Assembly (NCBI GenBank): GCA_018350325.1
Contig: JAEVLN010000009.1
Coordinates: forward strand, 2,540,459 to 2,604,458
Reading direction: 5' to 3'
DNA from: Globodera rostochiensis
Lineage: Eukaryota; Nematoda; Chromadorea; Rhabditida; Heteroderidae
DNA length: 64,000 nucleotides
Position numbers and translations under genes: made by a program. This document shows, piece after piece, positions 1 to 10,520 of the stretch (positions within the stretch are counted from its first letter, which is position 1; every line of letters begins with the position of its first letter). Under the pieces are notes generated by a model. The model did no database searches. It was not told where the DNA came from and saw nothing but the letters and a program-made list of their open reading frames with translations.

Positions 1-1335
1 AAATAAGCACCATTATGACCAATAAAATGTTGCCTTTTTTCTGGATGTATTTTTGTCCACAGTCATTAGAATGGAGCTGAGCTATGAGCTAAAACTCAAA
101 TTTTGCTTTTTTTGAACCTAGTCTGTTTGAGACTTAATTTTATATTAGCGGTAAATGAAGTTTTGTATAGTGAGAACATAGATGGGAAAAGCTACAGGCA
201 AAATTTGAGCTTTATGCGAACGAGTAAAATACTTATATACGAAGAAGATTAGTTCGCTCAACTTTTAATATAACAATTTTTTAAAAATTTTGAAATAGAA
301 CGGATTTGAATTCTTGAAAAGAGGTTACATAATGAATTATAGATCAAATTCTAGAAATCCAAATCCACAAAATTTAATTATATAATATAAAAAATAAAAC
401 TAAATGAAAAAGTAAGGGCAACAAAAAAATGCGAAATAAAAGCAACTAAATCAACAAGTCGCAATTAAAAGACAATTTACTTAACTGGATATTAATTAAT
501 AATTAAATGGATAAATGTACTTTGAACAATATTTGACGTATTGAATTATAAACTGAAAAATAAAAAAATAATCATAACTGGCTGGTGATTTTATATTGAA
601 AAAAAAGAATAAAAAACTAATAGACTTCCAAGAAATTTTCAATTAACTATTAATTTAATATCATTTGCATAAATGATTTTATATTAAATAATTAAAGCAA
701 TGGAAAAAAATTGAATTTTAAGAGTTTGGCCTTGTAATTTGGTATGGTTTCGATAATACTTCATTCATGCAACTCATTAATAAAACAAATATTTGGCAAC
801 AATCATTGCGGTTTATAAAATTGAATAGAAAAATAATCAAATTTTACTGTAAATGCTATGCTATTATTTATTTGTTTATTGAATTGTTAATTTTATTTGG
901 TTCTGTGGCCTACATGATTAGAGAGATTTTGTAAATTATTAAAAAATATTTTTTAAACAACATTTTCCGAGAAATCAAAATCAGTTAAAGCTGAAAAAAT
1001 CCAAATTTATGACGGTGTAATAAATTGTAAATTTTCTGATGATATTTTATTCATTATTTAAAAAAAGCCGAATATAAAACATTGGTCTAAATTTAAAAAT
1101 CAAAATAAATTACAACATACTTGTAAAAAGAATTAAATATTAATTTATTAAAACAAATGTAATAAATATCCGATGTGTCGGTTAAAATCTTATTTTAGAA
1201 ATAATCGAAAACAATTTAACTTTGCCAAATGTAATTGTAATCAGTTGGGAAGCAAATGTTCAAAGAATGAACATACCAATACACACGATATATAAAAGTT
1301 GCAAAAATTATAAATTAAATAAAGGCATATATGAT
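1..1335. other. AT-rich stretch without a supported gene
   Basis: A-rich + strand. Slightly GC-richer islands lie near 55-110 and 175-240, but neither gives a convincing open frame with splice signals. No repeat or RNA gene was recognised. Confidence 0.4.
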
Positions 1336-1599
1336 TCAAATTAAAAGCTTACTTGAAAAGGTAAAATACCAACAGTAAGAAATAGCGAAGATAATACCAT
1401 TAAAGGAAAAAATTTGTTGATTTTTATTACTAAAAAAGATTAGTAAATTCGAGATGTGAAATACAAAAATAAATAATTTTCCTAACAAAATATTTATGCT
1501 CGATGCGAAATTGGATTGCGAAAACAGGTAGAGAGAGGACACGGCTCCTTTGCCTGCGGCGAAAACAATGTGGAAATTGGCATTTTTTAAATAAATCAA
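1336..1599 (-). CDS. Hypothetical open frame, possible exon
   Basis: An 87-codon minus-strand frame with no ATG start, so if coding it is an exon or part of one. The GC-richer half reads GKGAVSSLYLFSQSNF, directly after a minus-strand CGCCGCAG that could be a 3' splice site (exon start near 1553). The rest is hydrophobic and AT-driven. The surrounding A-rich block is one in which other candidates also read minus. No family recognised; a chance open frame is quite possible. Confidence 0.2.
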   Translation of the reverse strand: MIYLKNANFHIVFAAGKGAVSSLYLFSQSNFASSINILLGKLFIFVFHISNLLIFFSNKNQQIFSFNGIIFAISYCWYFTFSSKLLI

Positions 1600-2540
1600 A
1601 TTAAATTAACGTATAAATGTTTGGGAAGACCTCGACTAATAATTTATAATAAATAAAATTAAAAATATAACAAAAACGGACAACCTTACGCTGAAAGATT
1701 AATGTAAAGTCAAGATCATTTTAAAAAAGTTCGTTAATAAAGAAAATATCAAATAACACCTTAACAAAATATTGTTTAAGCTACAAGAGTCTTTTCAGAC
1801 TTATTGCATTTTTATAGCTTGAGTATAGTTAAATTAAATTATAATATCTATTCATAACAGATCATGTAAATAATTTGGTGTATTTAATTAATCAGGTGTT
1901 TTTATCAATTTCTTTCTGAAAACAAATAAATATTGATGCTTCCCTCCTATCTATATAAAATTCAGACTTCAATAAATTTCCAAAAGGGTAAATTTTAAAC
2001 GATTCGTCATATAAATTAAGCATACTTGACTGGGTATATGTATTCGTGAAAATGAACTTCAATAGTCAGCATAGAAGACAATTACTTAACAAAATCAATA
2101 ATTTTCAATTTTAAAAATAAAGAATATTTTAATCCTTATTCAAGAATCAGTCAAAAGAAAAAAACGGGAATGACAAAGTAATATCAAATATTAATAATTA
2201 AAATAACGTTTTTTGTGTTTTGTTTGTATAAAATATTAATATAAAAAAATCCCAAAAATTATGGGTAAAAAAAGCGAAAAATAATTATTTTCAAGCCCAT
2301 CGAAAAATGTTTTTTCCAAATCGACAGAACATTATTCACAAATTAACTCCGGTTGGACTTATATGTTTATATGTAATGATCTAATAAAACTATTTCAGTA
2401 GTTGCTGGGGAGTTGAGATTTTACTTGCCTTATATATTAAATAATAAATTGAGACAATGTTGACGATTACAACATAATATAAAATTTCAATTTGTAAACA
2501 TTTAATTGGGTTATATTAAAAATATGAAATAAAATTTAAA
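1600..2540. other. AT-rich stretch, nothing supported
   Basis: Only weak islands near 2030-2080 and 2340-2440. No open frame, repeat or RNA feature that I can support. Confidence 0.4.
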
Positions 2541-2544
2541 AAAT

Positions 2545-2975
2545 TGTTCAAAAATAAATAATATTATTCAAACGGACTGAAAGTAAAATATATATCAATT
2601 TTTATGAGTAATTTTATTAATAACAAATAAATATAAAATATTAAAAACAGATCATTACTATTGGAAGGGCGGCTTAGTCAATTCTTTATTCAGTGCTATT
2701 TACAATAAGTAAAAAATCTAATGTAAAAATTTTATTTCATTTAATAAATGATATATATTATATTAATTAACACATTCTAATATTTATACAGCCTTAATAA
2801 TATACAATACAAAGCTCGTATTTTGCTCCGCGAATGCAGCAATGAATAGCTTTGTGGTTTGTCATTCAACTCATAATTCTAATAATCATTGAATAAAGTA
2901 GACGGTAACTGTTTCATAATATTGAAACAGGGCCAAAGTAAGACAAATTATAATTCTAATCAAAAATCGAAACAT
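2545..2975 (-). repeat. Dispersed duplicated segment, inverted copy of 15070-15460
   Basis: Reverse-complementing this stretch aligns it with 15070-15460: both contain GAAACAGTTACCG, then ACTTTATTCAATGATTATTAG, and later AATAGTAATGATCT, with small indels between. Flanking AT-rich DNA is well conserved, while the island around 2830-2870 has diverged from its partner at 15170-15215. Confidence 0.8.
2879..2908 (-). CDS. Candidate terminal micro-exon (LPSTLFNDY-stop)
   Basis: Thirty bases after a minus-strand AAACAG read LPSTLFNDY and a stop. The paralog at 15112-15141 reads LPATLFNDY and the same TAG stop; the only difference is one base, Ser to Ala. Both start right after CAG in phase 0. Conservation of frame, stop and acceptor across an old inverted duplication is modest evidence for a short last coding exon. 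Too short for any family assignment. Confidence 0.3.
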   Translation of the reverse strand, partial: LPSTLFNDY

Positions 2976-3302
2976 AGTAACCTTATAAATGCTGATGAAT
3001 GAATAATCTCACACTAAAATATAGTAATAAAAAAATATCTAATTGCTAAATATTTTCAAATCAAAATTGATAATTCTAATATTGAAAAATATAGAAAAAT
3101 GTTGTTATACGTTTAAAATGTGATAAATAACCCAAAAATTTACATCGACATATAAAAAACATTTATAATTAAGTTGAAGATAAAAGAGTTTCAAAAGTTA
3201 AACCGAAAGATAATTATTGTTCAAGTTGAGTCAGTGGAATATGAAAGCAGAATTGGCTCCTAATCGGTTCATAACTTACAAATCACAGACTCGATGGACT
3301 CG

Positions 3303-3398
3303 TCAGGCGGCGATGACAAACATGGAGAAGATTAAACCTAAGACCACCAGTGTCGCGACCTTATTACCATATTCTTTGAAAGGCAAAATAAATCGATT
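3303..3398 (-). CDS. Candidate terminal exon with a C-terminal membrane segment
   Basis: Minus-strand open frame of 31 codons ending in TGA. It reads RFILPFKEYGNK, then the hydrophobic run VATLVVLGLIFSMFVIAA at the very C terminus, the pattern of a tail-anchored or GPI-type end. A TTTCAAAG at about 3383 could be the 3' splice site. Other terminal exon candidates here (10048-10227, 29342-29492, 52381-52483) also end in a membrane helix. An overlapping frame is also open, so the frame choice is uncertain. No family recognised. Confidence 0.35.
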   Translation of the reverse strand, partial: NRFILPFKEYGNKVATLVVLGLIFSMFVIAA

Positions 3399-3474
3399 TT
3401 ATATAATTATTGAAGAACTTCGTTAAAAATGATGATATAATAATAAAAACAACTTTAAATTAAAAAACAAACAA

Positions 3475-3660
3475 TCATTGGGCAAAATAATTTATGGTGA
3501 TAATCAATGCGCGAATCTGCACGACTCAAACTTCAAAAGACAAAAAATAAAAACAATATTAAAATATAAAATGTGTCAATATTAAACATACATTAAATGA
3601 TCTACTGCATTTTTCCAAAAATTTTAAAATAAAATCTATTTAAACACAAATTAAATCAAA
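3475..3660 (-). repeat. Dispersed duplicated segment, inverted copy of 17160-17345
   Basis: Shares TTTTTGGAAAAATGCAGTAG and ATTGACACATATTTTAAT-like stretches with 17160-17345 in opposite orientation. The small island CGCGAATCTGCACGACTC has its diverged partner at 17270-17300. Confidence 0.75.
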
Positions 3661-4929
3661 ATTTTAAATTATCTCAGGAAATACATCAACAAAAGTGACA
3701 GTCGGTCAACTGCATCATGTCACAGGCCCGTTCAATGTGCGCTGAAAACTTATTAAAATACAAAAAATAGAAACAAAAAATTAGAGAATCAAACTGAAAA
3801 CGTAAGAAAACCACAACAGATTCAACGACATAATATAAATTAACAAAGATCATTAATCAAGTTTTTTAAAATTTTCATACAATTTACCATTTTCTTAATA
3901 AATAGCAAAAATGCTAACAACAAATAATATTATTTAAAATACATTATTTAATTACTTAATTTGGCCAATAAATTTAGCGGGAAACATAAAAGATTAAAAT
4001 ATCGCTATATTATGACGTAGAATTAAAAATGACAAGATAATATAAAAAATATAAATTTTAAGCTTCATGAATAAGTTTATTGATAAACCTAAAATTTAAA
4101 ATTTTGGTTTAGTATTATTGTTAATAATTTTGAGTTGTATCATTTTTTACAAATTCTTTAGAATAATTTGAAGGACAAAAATCACGTTGAGGTTAAGCTA
4201 AAATTTATATCATTATTTAGTATTATAGTACTTCGGAGTGGCGCTGGCCCATACAAAAGAAGTTTTTTGAAAGAATAAAATAATTATTCGATACAAAAGA
4301 ATTTTCATAATGTCAATGTAAAAGTTTTTAAAAATTTATTTTAAACGAACTAATGTCTTAATTAAACATTTTAATATATAATGATGAATTAAAATTTTTA
4401 AAGTTTGGGTCAAATGCAACTGCTTAAAATTATTGGGGTTCATTTCAGTCTTTGCATGATCCGATCAAATTTATGAGGAGGTATGTATTTATATATACCT
4501 TGCTCTACATTTAAATGATAATAAATAGCATTAAATATTTAAAATAATAAATTCACATTAAAAAATTTTAAATAATAAATTGGTAAACAAATTCCTTGAA
4601 ATAATACATATCAAATAAACATCGTTCCTTAATTCAACAAACAACCACCGTACAATGAATTAATATGCTAATAAATATAATTAATAAAAATCCCTGAAAT
4701 TACTGTCAATGATTAATTTTTTTAACAAGTTATATTTTAAGAAAAACTGTAAGAAAATATTCTGTACCAACAATACTTTATTTAAACAAAATATAAAAAC
4801 AAATTAAAAAACGTTTACAAGCTTAACTTATAAAAAATATTACCCTTATTCATAGGTATTCCAATTAGTTAAAATTTTATGTATGCTATTATATACAAAA
4901 ATAAGCAAGATATGGTGTAATGACCCTCA
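3661..4929. other. AT-rich stretch with three small islands
   Basis: Islands near 3700-3745, 4213-4258 and 4435-4500 have higher G+C but no frame with both splice signals. Nothing else supported. Confidence 0.35.
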
Positions 4930-4977
4930 TTATTGAAAAAGCCATTCCACCCGGGTGAACATTGATCGCAGAAATTC
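4930..4977 (-). CDS. Candidate terminal exon (EFLRSMFTRVEWLFQ-stop)
   Basis: Forty-eight bases on the minus strand follow CCTTCTCAG, a good 3' splice site, and read EFLRSMFTRVEWLFQ then TAA in phase 0. It sits in an A-rich block where minus is the likely sense strand. No upstream partner exon could be fixed. Could be a chance frame in a GC-richer island. Confidence 0.3.
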   Translation of the reverse strand, partial: EFLRSMFTRVEWLFQ

Positions 4978-5208
4978 CTGAGAAGGAGAACGCCTAATAT
5001 AAACAATAAAAAAATACTCAAAAATCGAAAACGAATTCAGCCTTAGAATGAAATGAGGTTATCAAGTTTAAAATTGCCTAAAAAATGTCGCATCGTTCAA
5101 TCGAATTTCTTCATTATTTGAGTTGCGCAGATTTTAAATTAAATTAATTAAAATAATGATCGCAGAATTGCTGCTTTAAATAAAACAATAAAAGGTCAAC
5201 AGTTCTTA

Positions 5209-5340
5209 TCACAAAATATTTATTTTATCAGTCGTCAGAATCAAGTTTTGTGGGTCTCCACACTCAAAAAACAGCTCTTTACAGACGACGCATTGAACAT
5301 GGTTAGTTTTGGGCACCGGAATACAAGACGGACAAAAAAA
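5209..5340 (-). CDS. Open frame with a double CxxC (zinc-finger-like) pattern
   Basis: Minus-strand frame of 43 codons with no ATG, stop at 5209-5211. It contains FCPSCIPVPKTNHVQCVVCK: two CxxC pairs 14 residues apart, a spacing compatible with a four-cysteine zinc ribbon or knuckle, followed by ELFFECGDPQNL. Upstream sequence has a TATATTTCAG that could be a 3' splice site. I see the cysteines; metal binding is inference and no domain family is identified. The frame is short enough to be chance. Confidence 0.35.
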   Translation of the reverse strand, partial: FFCPSCIPVPKTNHVQCVVCKELFFECGDPQNLILTTDKINIL

Positions 5341-5465
5341 CTAGCGGTTTAATGCTGAAATATAAAAGACTGCAACCGCTAATGACGAGAAAATTATGAA
5401 GAAAGCTGTTAGTTTTGTTGAAAAAAATCAAAAAGATTATCCGGAATAATGAACCCGACTAGTTA

Positions 5466-5512
5466 TTAACAGCGATCAAAGTGGATTCCAGCGAAAAATT
5501 CAGACACGCACA
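5466..5512 (-). CDS. Candidate terminal exon (CVSEFFAGIHFDRC-stop)
   Basis: Minus strand, after AAAACAG, two bases then CVSEFFAGIHFDRC and TAA. Intron-like T-rich DNA lies upstream at 5520-5600. Phase-1 start. Unplaced in a gene chain. Confidence 0.25.
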
Positions 5513-5923
5513 CTGTTTTTTTTGGTTGTAAAAAATTGACAAATAACTTCTACGAATAAACAAAAACGAAAATCTTGCCTTTTAATTTAATCAGACTTTT
5601 TTAATAGGTACGAGAGTAAAGAGAATGACACTCAATAAAAATAAATTTTCAACTAATCTTACTTAATAAATAATAAAAAAGACATTTCAAAACACTTCAT
5701 ATCTTCCACAGCTTTTTGTTTCTCATAAAACAAAAGATTTTCTTAGCGCTCTGTAAGCGCGTATCTGGCAACTTAAAAACTCAATCAATGACATTCATTT
5801 GAAATAATAATAAAAATTACACTAATTAATAATCAAACATTTGAAAATTTCTTTAACATTTTTGTCCGAATATAATTGTTTTATTTATAAACTTATGCTT
5901 AATATTAATACAAGATTAATTGT

Positions 5924-5995
5924 TTACAAATCAAAAAGTTCACCGTCTCCGGTGAAAGCATACAAATCAAAAAGTTCGCCGTCTCCGGTGAAAGC
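5924..5995 (-). CDS. Tandemly duplicated exon end, (AFTGDGELFDLY)x2
   Basis: A 36-bp unit occurs twice in tandem (5926-5961 and 5962-5997). In one minus-strand frame it reads AFTGDGELFDLY then AFTGDGELFDL and a TAA stop. The single base difference between units is synonymous in this frame (GGC/GGT) but not in the other open frame. A unit that is a multiple of three, a synonymous change and a stop at the end suggest an in-frame duplication at a protein C terminus. Acidic, no family recognised. Confidence 0.35.
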   Translation of the reverse strand, partial: AFTGDGELFDLYAFTGDGELFDL

Positions 5996-5997
5996 AT
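5926..5997. repeat. 36-bp tandem repeat, two copies
   Basis: Unit begins ACAAATCAAAAAGTT and contains CCGTCTCCGGTGAAAGCA; the copies differ at one base. Confidence 0.9.
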
Positions 5998-6367
5998 TTT
6001 AATGTTTGAAATAAAAAATAAAATCAGCTTACAAACAAGTAATTGATTATTAAATAAATAAGAAAAATTTTTATAAACTATTTTATTAATTAATACTGAT
6101 TTTTTTCAAAAATTCATTAATAATGAGCGGTCATTATTTTGTAAAAATTAAATAACTTTTATTTTGCAACAAAAAAAGGGTTTTTTGATAGTTAAAAACA
6201 GAAGTTCATCTAACCTTTAAAGTTTCAATAAGAAACGTTATGCTCTAATTGCTCCATTCGAGTGTTCTTACAACTTCTAAAATTCCAGCATGGAAAATAA
6301 AATTCTGAACATTTACATTTTAGAACGTTTAATACCTAAAAATTTGCTTAGCACATGTCCTTTAAAC

Positions 6368-7040
6368 TAGAGACCGGCCAGAAGGGTCGGTCGGTACTTT
6401 TCGGTAAAGTACCGAAAAAGTACCGGTACCGAAAAGTACCGAAAAAGTCCAAAAAGGTTCGGTCGGTACTTTTCGGTAAAGTACCGAAAAAGTACCGGTA
6501 CCGAAAAGTACCGAAAAAAATTGTCGGTACTTTTTCGGTTTTCGGTACCAAAATTTTTTATAATTAACTTTTCAACAAAAAATCGTTTATTTTGGAAATC
6601 TTGGCTTTCTTATATTAATAATTGAGTATTGGGAGATTGCGGTTCAAAAAAATCAGCATTTCGACACCTGTTCCTGCTCTGTGGCAAGAAGGCTTTAAAA
6701 AATATTGTTTTTCTTTCGAGGACTCGAACCTCAGACAATAAGGTCTTTTGGTTAAAATTTTAACCACTGAGCCACGTAATACTTTAAATAACGGTTGAAA
6801 AATTCAAATATATTACCAATTTTTCCATTCGGTACTTTTTTCGGTACTCAAATTTTGTTCGGTCGGTACCTTCGGTACTCAGATTTTTTCGGTCGGTACT
6901 TTTCGGTAAAGTACCGAAAAAGTACCGGTACCGAAAACCATCGGTACTTTCCGAAAAGGTTCGGTCGGTACTATTCGGTAAAGTACCGATGCCTGAGTAC
7001 CGAAAAAGCGTCGGTACTTTCCCGTACCGTCCGATCTCTA
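6368..7040. mobile_element. Foldback element with terminal tandem arrays and 8-bp target duplication (hAT-like)
   Basis: Flanked by perfect direct repeats CTTTAAAC at 6360-6367 and 7041-7048. The ends are inverted (TAGAGACCGG on the left; the right end reads TAGAGATCGG on the minus strand). Both terminal regions (6378-6548 and 6830-7030) are arrays of a short motif built on TCGGTACTTTTCGGTAAAGT and its reverse complement, so each arm can fold on itself and on the other. The 8-bp duplication and TAGAG-type end fit the hAT superfamily; this is family knowledge plus inference. No transposase inside, so it is non-autonomous. Open frames across the arrays are repeat artefacts. Confidence 0.85.
6712..6783 (-). 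pseudogene. Degenerate tRNA-like sequence inside the foldback element
   Basis: On the minus strand TGGCTCAGTGGTTA resembles a polymerase III A box and GAGGTTCGAGTCCTC is a good B box in a T-arm-like stem-loop, with an AGAC/GTCT stem between them. The D stem and acceptor stem do not pair, so this is a tRNA relic or tRNA-derived SINE head, not a working tRNA. Confidence 0.45.
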
Positions 7041-7473
7041 CTTTAAACGAAGTTAAATTTTTGGAGCCATTGCTACGATGCTCGCTTAAGGAAAAGTTTA
7101 TAAAATATTTGAAAACGCATAAATGTTTATCCAATAAGAATTTGAAGCATCCTTGTTTAAAGTCTAAGATGAAAAATAATGATATTCTATTTTAAATACA
7201 ATGTCTTAATGTATTAAATCTTAATAGCATTCTATAATAAAATCAAATTACCAAATCTTAAGCCAATATACAAAAATAAATTTGAATGGACATATAAATC
7301 CCAAATTAAAGTTGAAACGAAAATTTAATTTAAAGTACTAAGTCTTCTTTGCCATTTTTTTCAGGTGCACGAATATCATCTTTAAGTCATATAGTTTTGA
7401 ATTAATATCAACAGAAGCTTATAAACGGCACTCAAAATAACTATAGCCAATATTGGATTTGTATAAAATATAC

Positions 7474-7533
7474 CAATCGGAGTTTGCGTAAAGAAACCTT
7501 TCGCTCTCTCCGCGTGACACAGAGAAAATTCAT
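7474..7533 (-). CDS. Candidate first exon (MNFLCVTRRERKVSLRKLRL)
   Basis: Minus-strand ATG at 7531-7533 opens 20 codons, MNFLCVTRRERKVSLRKLRL, ending exactly at a donor-like GTATAT (phase 0). Basic peptide. The block is A-rich, consistent with minus sense. No partner exon could be chosen with confidence downstream. Confidence 0.3.
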
Positions 7534-8105
7534 AGATTCTTGCTTCTTATTTGTTAGTTGATTTTAATTAAAGGTGTTATTTAATGAATTATCAATATCC
7601 AATTTAAAAATATTAATTTAATTGTCGTAATAGTTTAATTTAACCAGAAGATTTTTATTGTTTGGCAATATTGATTTGGTTAATTTTATGTTGTAATCTT
7701 GATTGAAATTGCTTTAAAATAATCATGTTATTTAACGTATATATTAAAATACATTTTGCCCTTAACACCCGTTTATTGTTTTTGGAGATTAAGATTATTT
7801 TTTAAATATTCTCTGTAGGCGATTGTAATATATTCTTAAATTTTTGGTTTGAAACTCCTATGTGTTTTCACACTGCCCTGATCTTAAAGATTTTAAAAGA
7901 ATAAATATATATTATTTATGAGAATGTTGTTTTTTTACCCTTACTTTATTTGGATCTAAAAGGTATAAACTTAAAAAAAAGTTAATAATTCAATCATCGC
8001 CTAAAATTTATTTAAAAATAGCGATCATTATTTATATTTAAAAATAATAAAACTTTTATTGCTTATTAAACATTTTAATATGCCATTGAAAAATTAAAAA
8101 AGATT
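7534..8105. other. T-rich stretch without a supported gene
   Basis: Locally T-rich (7550-7970) with one island at 7845-7890. Nothing further supported. Confidence 0.35.
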
Positions 8106-9765
8106 TTATCGCGGCAAGCAATGGCTTGAATCAATGATCTGGATGTTAATATTAAGAGTTTGTCCGTGACCCAGAATAAAAAAATAATAGATAATGATTA
8201 AAGACTTAAATCTTCATTCAATCTAATTTTAATCTCATTCAAACTCAAAACAAATTTGAATATAAAAAAAAATCGTTTTGCTTGACATTGTTAACGACGG
8301 TATGACGTTAGACTATTAAATTTCCAATAAATACTGATTTTATTCTCAAATAAAAATAATTAATCAATTATGCATATAACATTAATGAATAAATGTGTTT
8401 AGAGTTTTTATGAACATAAATGACCAAATAAAAAGAATTCAAATGTAAACTTTTTTAATTTAAAAATAAAATACTAATGTAAATCAAGTTCACAAATAAA
8501 AATTAAACAAAAAAATTTGGAAAAAAAGAAGTATAATATCGTGCAGAATTGGTTTACTACATTTACGTCGACATTGCCATTTCCATCCGAGAGGAGGACG
8601 ATCAACCAAACTGGAGGTCAGTGCGGGCACGTGTAAATAACTTAAAAATTAATAATCGAATTGTTGAGTTTAAATTTTGTTTAAAAATTATTACAATTTC
8701 AAACCAAAAATGAAAAAGTTAAAATCAATAAAAAAGGTTAATAAAAATTCATTATAATTATCAAAAATTACGTATACAAGCAATAACCTTAAAAAAATAG
8801 TACCTTAGTCTAAATTAATAAAAAATAATAATTTTTGCTATTTATTGCGAAGAATTCCTTACGGGGCGCAAAATATTCGCTCTTCACAATTTTGTGACCA
8901 ATTTTGGTCTTGTCATCCCATTTTTTTTTTTTATCCGTTAAATCATAAGTTATGGTCTAAAAACACCAGACAAAAGGTTATTAAAAAAGGATTTAAAGTT
9001 GAATATCCCTAAAAATAAAATGTATCCATAAAATGTAATGTATAATTAATATTATTTTAGGAAAAGGTGGAAAAACACCATTGTGATTTATTTAATTAAA
9101 GATTGAACTATATTTTAAATATAATAAGCTTATCTTATCAAAATTATTATTAAAAATACAAATATAATTTGATTCTAAAATAAACAAAAATTCTTGTTTA
9201 GCTTGAGCCACTTAAAACAATAAAGACAAGGTGAATTAAGTCAATCATTTTGAAAAAAAGAAATAAACAAAAGTTTTTAATTCGCTTATATCTCATAAAA
9301 TAATCGAAATTTATTTTTGTTGCATTTAGATATCGTGGGATTTGCCAACAACTGGTTGGATTACCTAAATTTGACACGTTTGGCAATTGGCAGTGCAACC
9401 GAGTGAATTGCATATTAAAGTGTGACAACATTAAATAATGATAATTATATATTAGAAAACATTTGAAATTTATGTTTTAAAAATGTTTAAAGAATTGCTG
9501 AATATATATGAGCAAACTTCATACTGCAAAAAAATTACAAAGAAAGATCTTGTGCTGCACCAGTTGACCATACAAAAACCGGGATTCTATCGGAATTATA
9601 ATACTACTAATAAAATTTGAAAATACAATGATCAGAAAAGTTACCAAAATGTTTTTTTGATCACAAATGATTACGATTTTAATAAATTGAGAGCGACGGC
9701 CCATTTCCGACGTCAGTGACTCCATGTCTCTGGGTAGCGAAGACAGAAATAGTGTTGCCAAGGAC
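8106..9765 (-). CDS. Spliced micro-exon gene, four phase-compatible exons
   Basis: Proposed minus-strand exons, 5' to 3': 9765-9675 (91 bp), 8956-8863 (94 bp), 8610-8567 (44 bp), 8138-8106 (33 bp). The acceptors are TTTTTCAG, TTTTTAG, CTCCAG and ATCCAG; the donors are GTAATC, GTAAGG and GTAAAT. Phases join without a break: the first exon starts with one base of a split codon, so its 5' partner is missing. Exon 1 includes RDMESLTSEMGRRSQFIKI; exon 2 KKKKWDDKTKIGHKIVKSE; exon 3 WLIVLLSDGNGNVD; exon 4 IIDSSHCLPR then TAA. Total 87 codons with stop. The second exon is the strongest, with clean T-rich acceptor, GTAAGG donor and protein-like composition. No homology recognised, so function is unknown. 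The third acceptor is weak. A diverged copy of exon 1 lies near 49851-49895, and the DNA around exons 2 and 3 recurs at 51780-52100 without the exons. Confidence 0.5.
8385..8850 (+). repeat. Dispersed duplicated segment, direct copy at 51780-52100
   Basis: Long stretches such as AAAGGTTAATAAAAA, CAAAAATTACGTATACAAGC and TAGTCTAAATTA match 51930-52060 with small indels. The GC-richer island 8545-8635, which holds a candidate exon, is absent from the copy near 51900. Confidence 0.75.
9330..9406 (+). CDS. Candidate terminal exon on the opposite strand
   Basis: Plus strand: TTGCATTTAG, then two bases and IVGFANNWLDYLNLTRLAI, ending GSATE and TGA. Good 3' splice site, phase 1. It lies between two exons proposed for the minus-strand gene, so it conflicts with that model or is nested in its intron. 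The minus strand is also open here, reading LHCQLPNVSNLGNPTSC. Strand uncertain. Confidence 0.25.
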
Positions 9766-10047
9766 CTGAAAAATATTTCAAACATTTTTTATTCTTTTTA
9801 ATCCAATTAAAAATAACTCTTTCATGGTAAGACAATTAATTTATGAACCCGATTGAGAAATTTATGAGAAAGCTAAAGCGCAAAATTTTAATTTATGAAT
9901 TGTTGTTTAAAACAAACTCAATTCTCCACCCGTATGCTCAAACCAAGTACTATAGGAAATTTATAAATATGTAGTTATAATAAATAGTTTACCATTTTAA
10001 TGTATTTTATAGCCTGCTTGGTATTTTGATTTAATTATGTGTACCTT

Positions 10048-10227
10048 ATGACACTAACATTCTCAGTATTGATATTCGCATATAACATTGCTTTTAATCA
10101 CAAAACTTTTATTTATGTGCCACAAGTGGCTGATATCGTTGATAAAGTTACAGAATACCACAATACCACACCAATGGTATTAATAACTTTTATTTTGTTT
10201 ATTTTATTTATTGTTATCGTGATCTAA
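10048..10227 (+). CDS. Small membrane protein or terminal exon, 59 aa
   Basis: ATG-initiated frame of 59 codons. N-terminal TLTFSVLIFAYNIAF is hydrophobic and could be a signal or first helix; the middle VPQVADIVDKVTEYHNTT is polar; the end MVLITFILFILFIVIVI is a clear membrane helix running to the stop. The order signal, short polar domain, C-terminal helix suggests a tiny membrane-anchored protein. Another frame stays open from about 10145 to 10348 and includes GMNAEYMAIFFSYLTLVTF, so the true frame or an exon junction here is uncertain. No family recognised. Confidence 0.35.
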   Translation: MTLTFSVLIFAYNIAFNHKTFIYVPQVADIVDKVTEYHNTTPMVLITFILFILFIVIVI

Positions 10228-10520
10228 GTTTTTTCAAATACAATAATGAAAACTGGGTTTGTAATTTCGGCATGAATGCTGAATACATGGCCATCTTCTT
10301 CAGTTATTTAACCCTTGTTACATTCGATAACAAAATTATATTTTAGTGCAAATTTGTATTGATTACATGCAATTAACAAAAGAATGATCTACGAATTGCC
10401 CGTTTGCGCAGTATAGACTGAACGTTGCACTGCTTTATCATTTCAAGCCTAAAAGTGATTTGAAAAATTAAAAAAAACAAATAAACTATTATGACCCCAA
10501 TTCCAAAATAAAATTAATTA

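Noticed and set aside
3285..3310. CTGACGAG on the minus strand, reminiscent of a hammerhead ribozyme core
   Set aside because: The required GAAA core segment and three-stem arrangement are not present around it.
6348..7195. Several overlapping open frames of 67-116 codons on both strands with KYRYRKVPKK or FRYRYFFGTLPKS repeats
   Set aside because: They are translations of the tandem arrays of the foldback element; open on both strands because the repeat lacks stops.
10048..10348. Two overlapping + frames counted as two genes
   Set aside because: They share DNA in different phases; at most one is real, so only the ATG frame was listed and the other mentioned.
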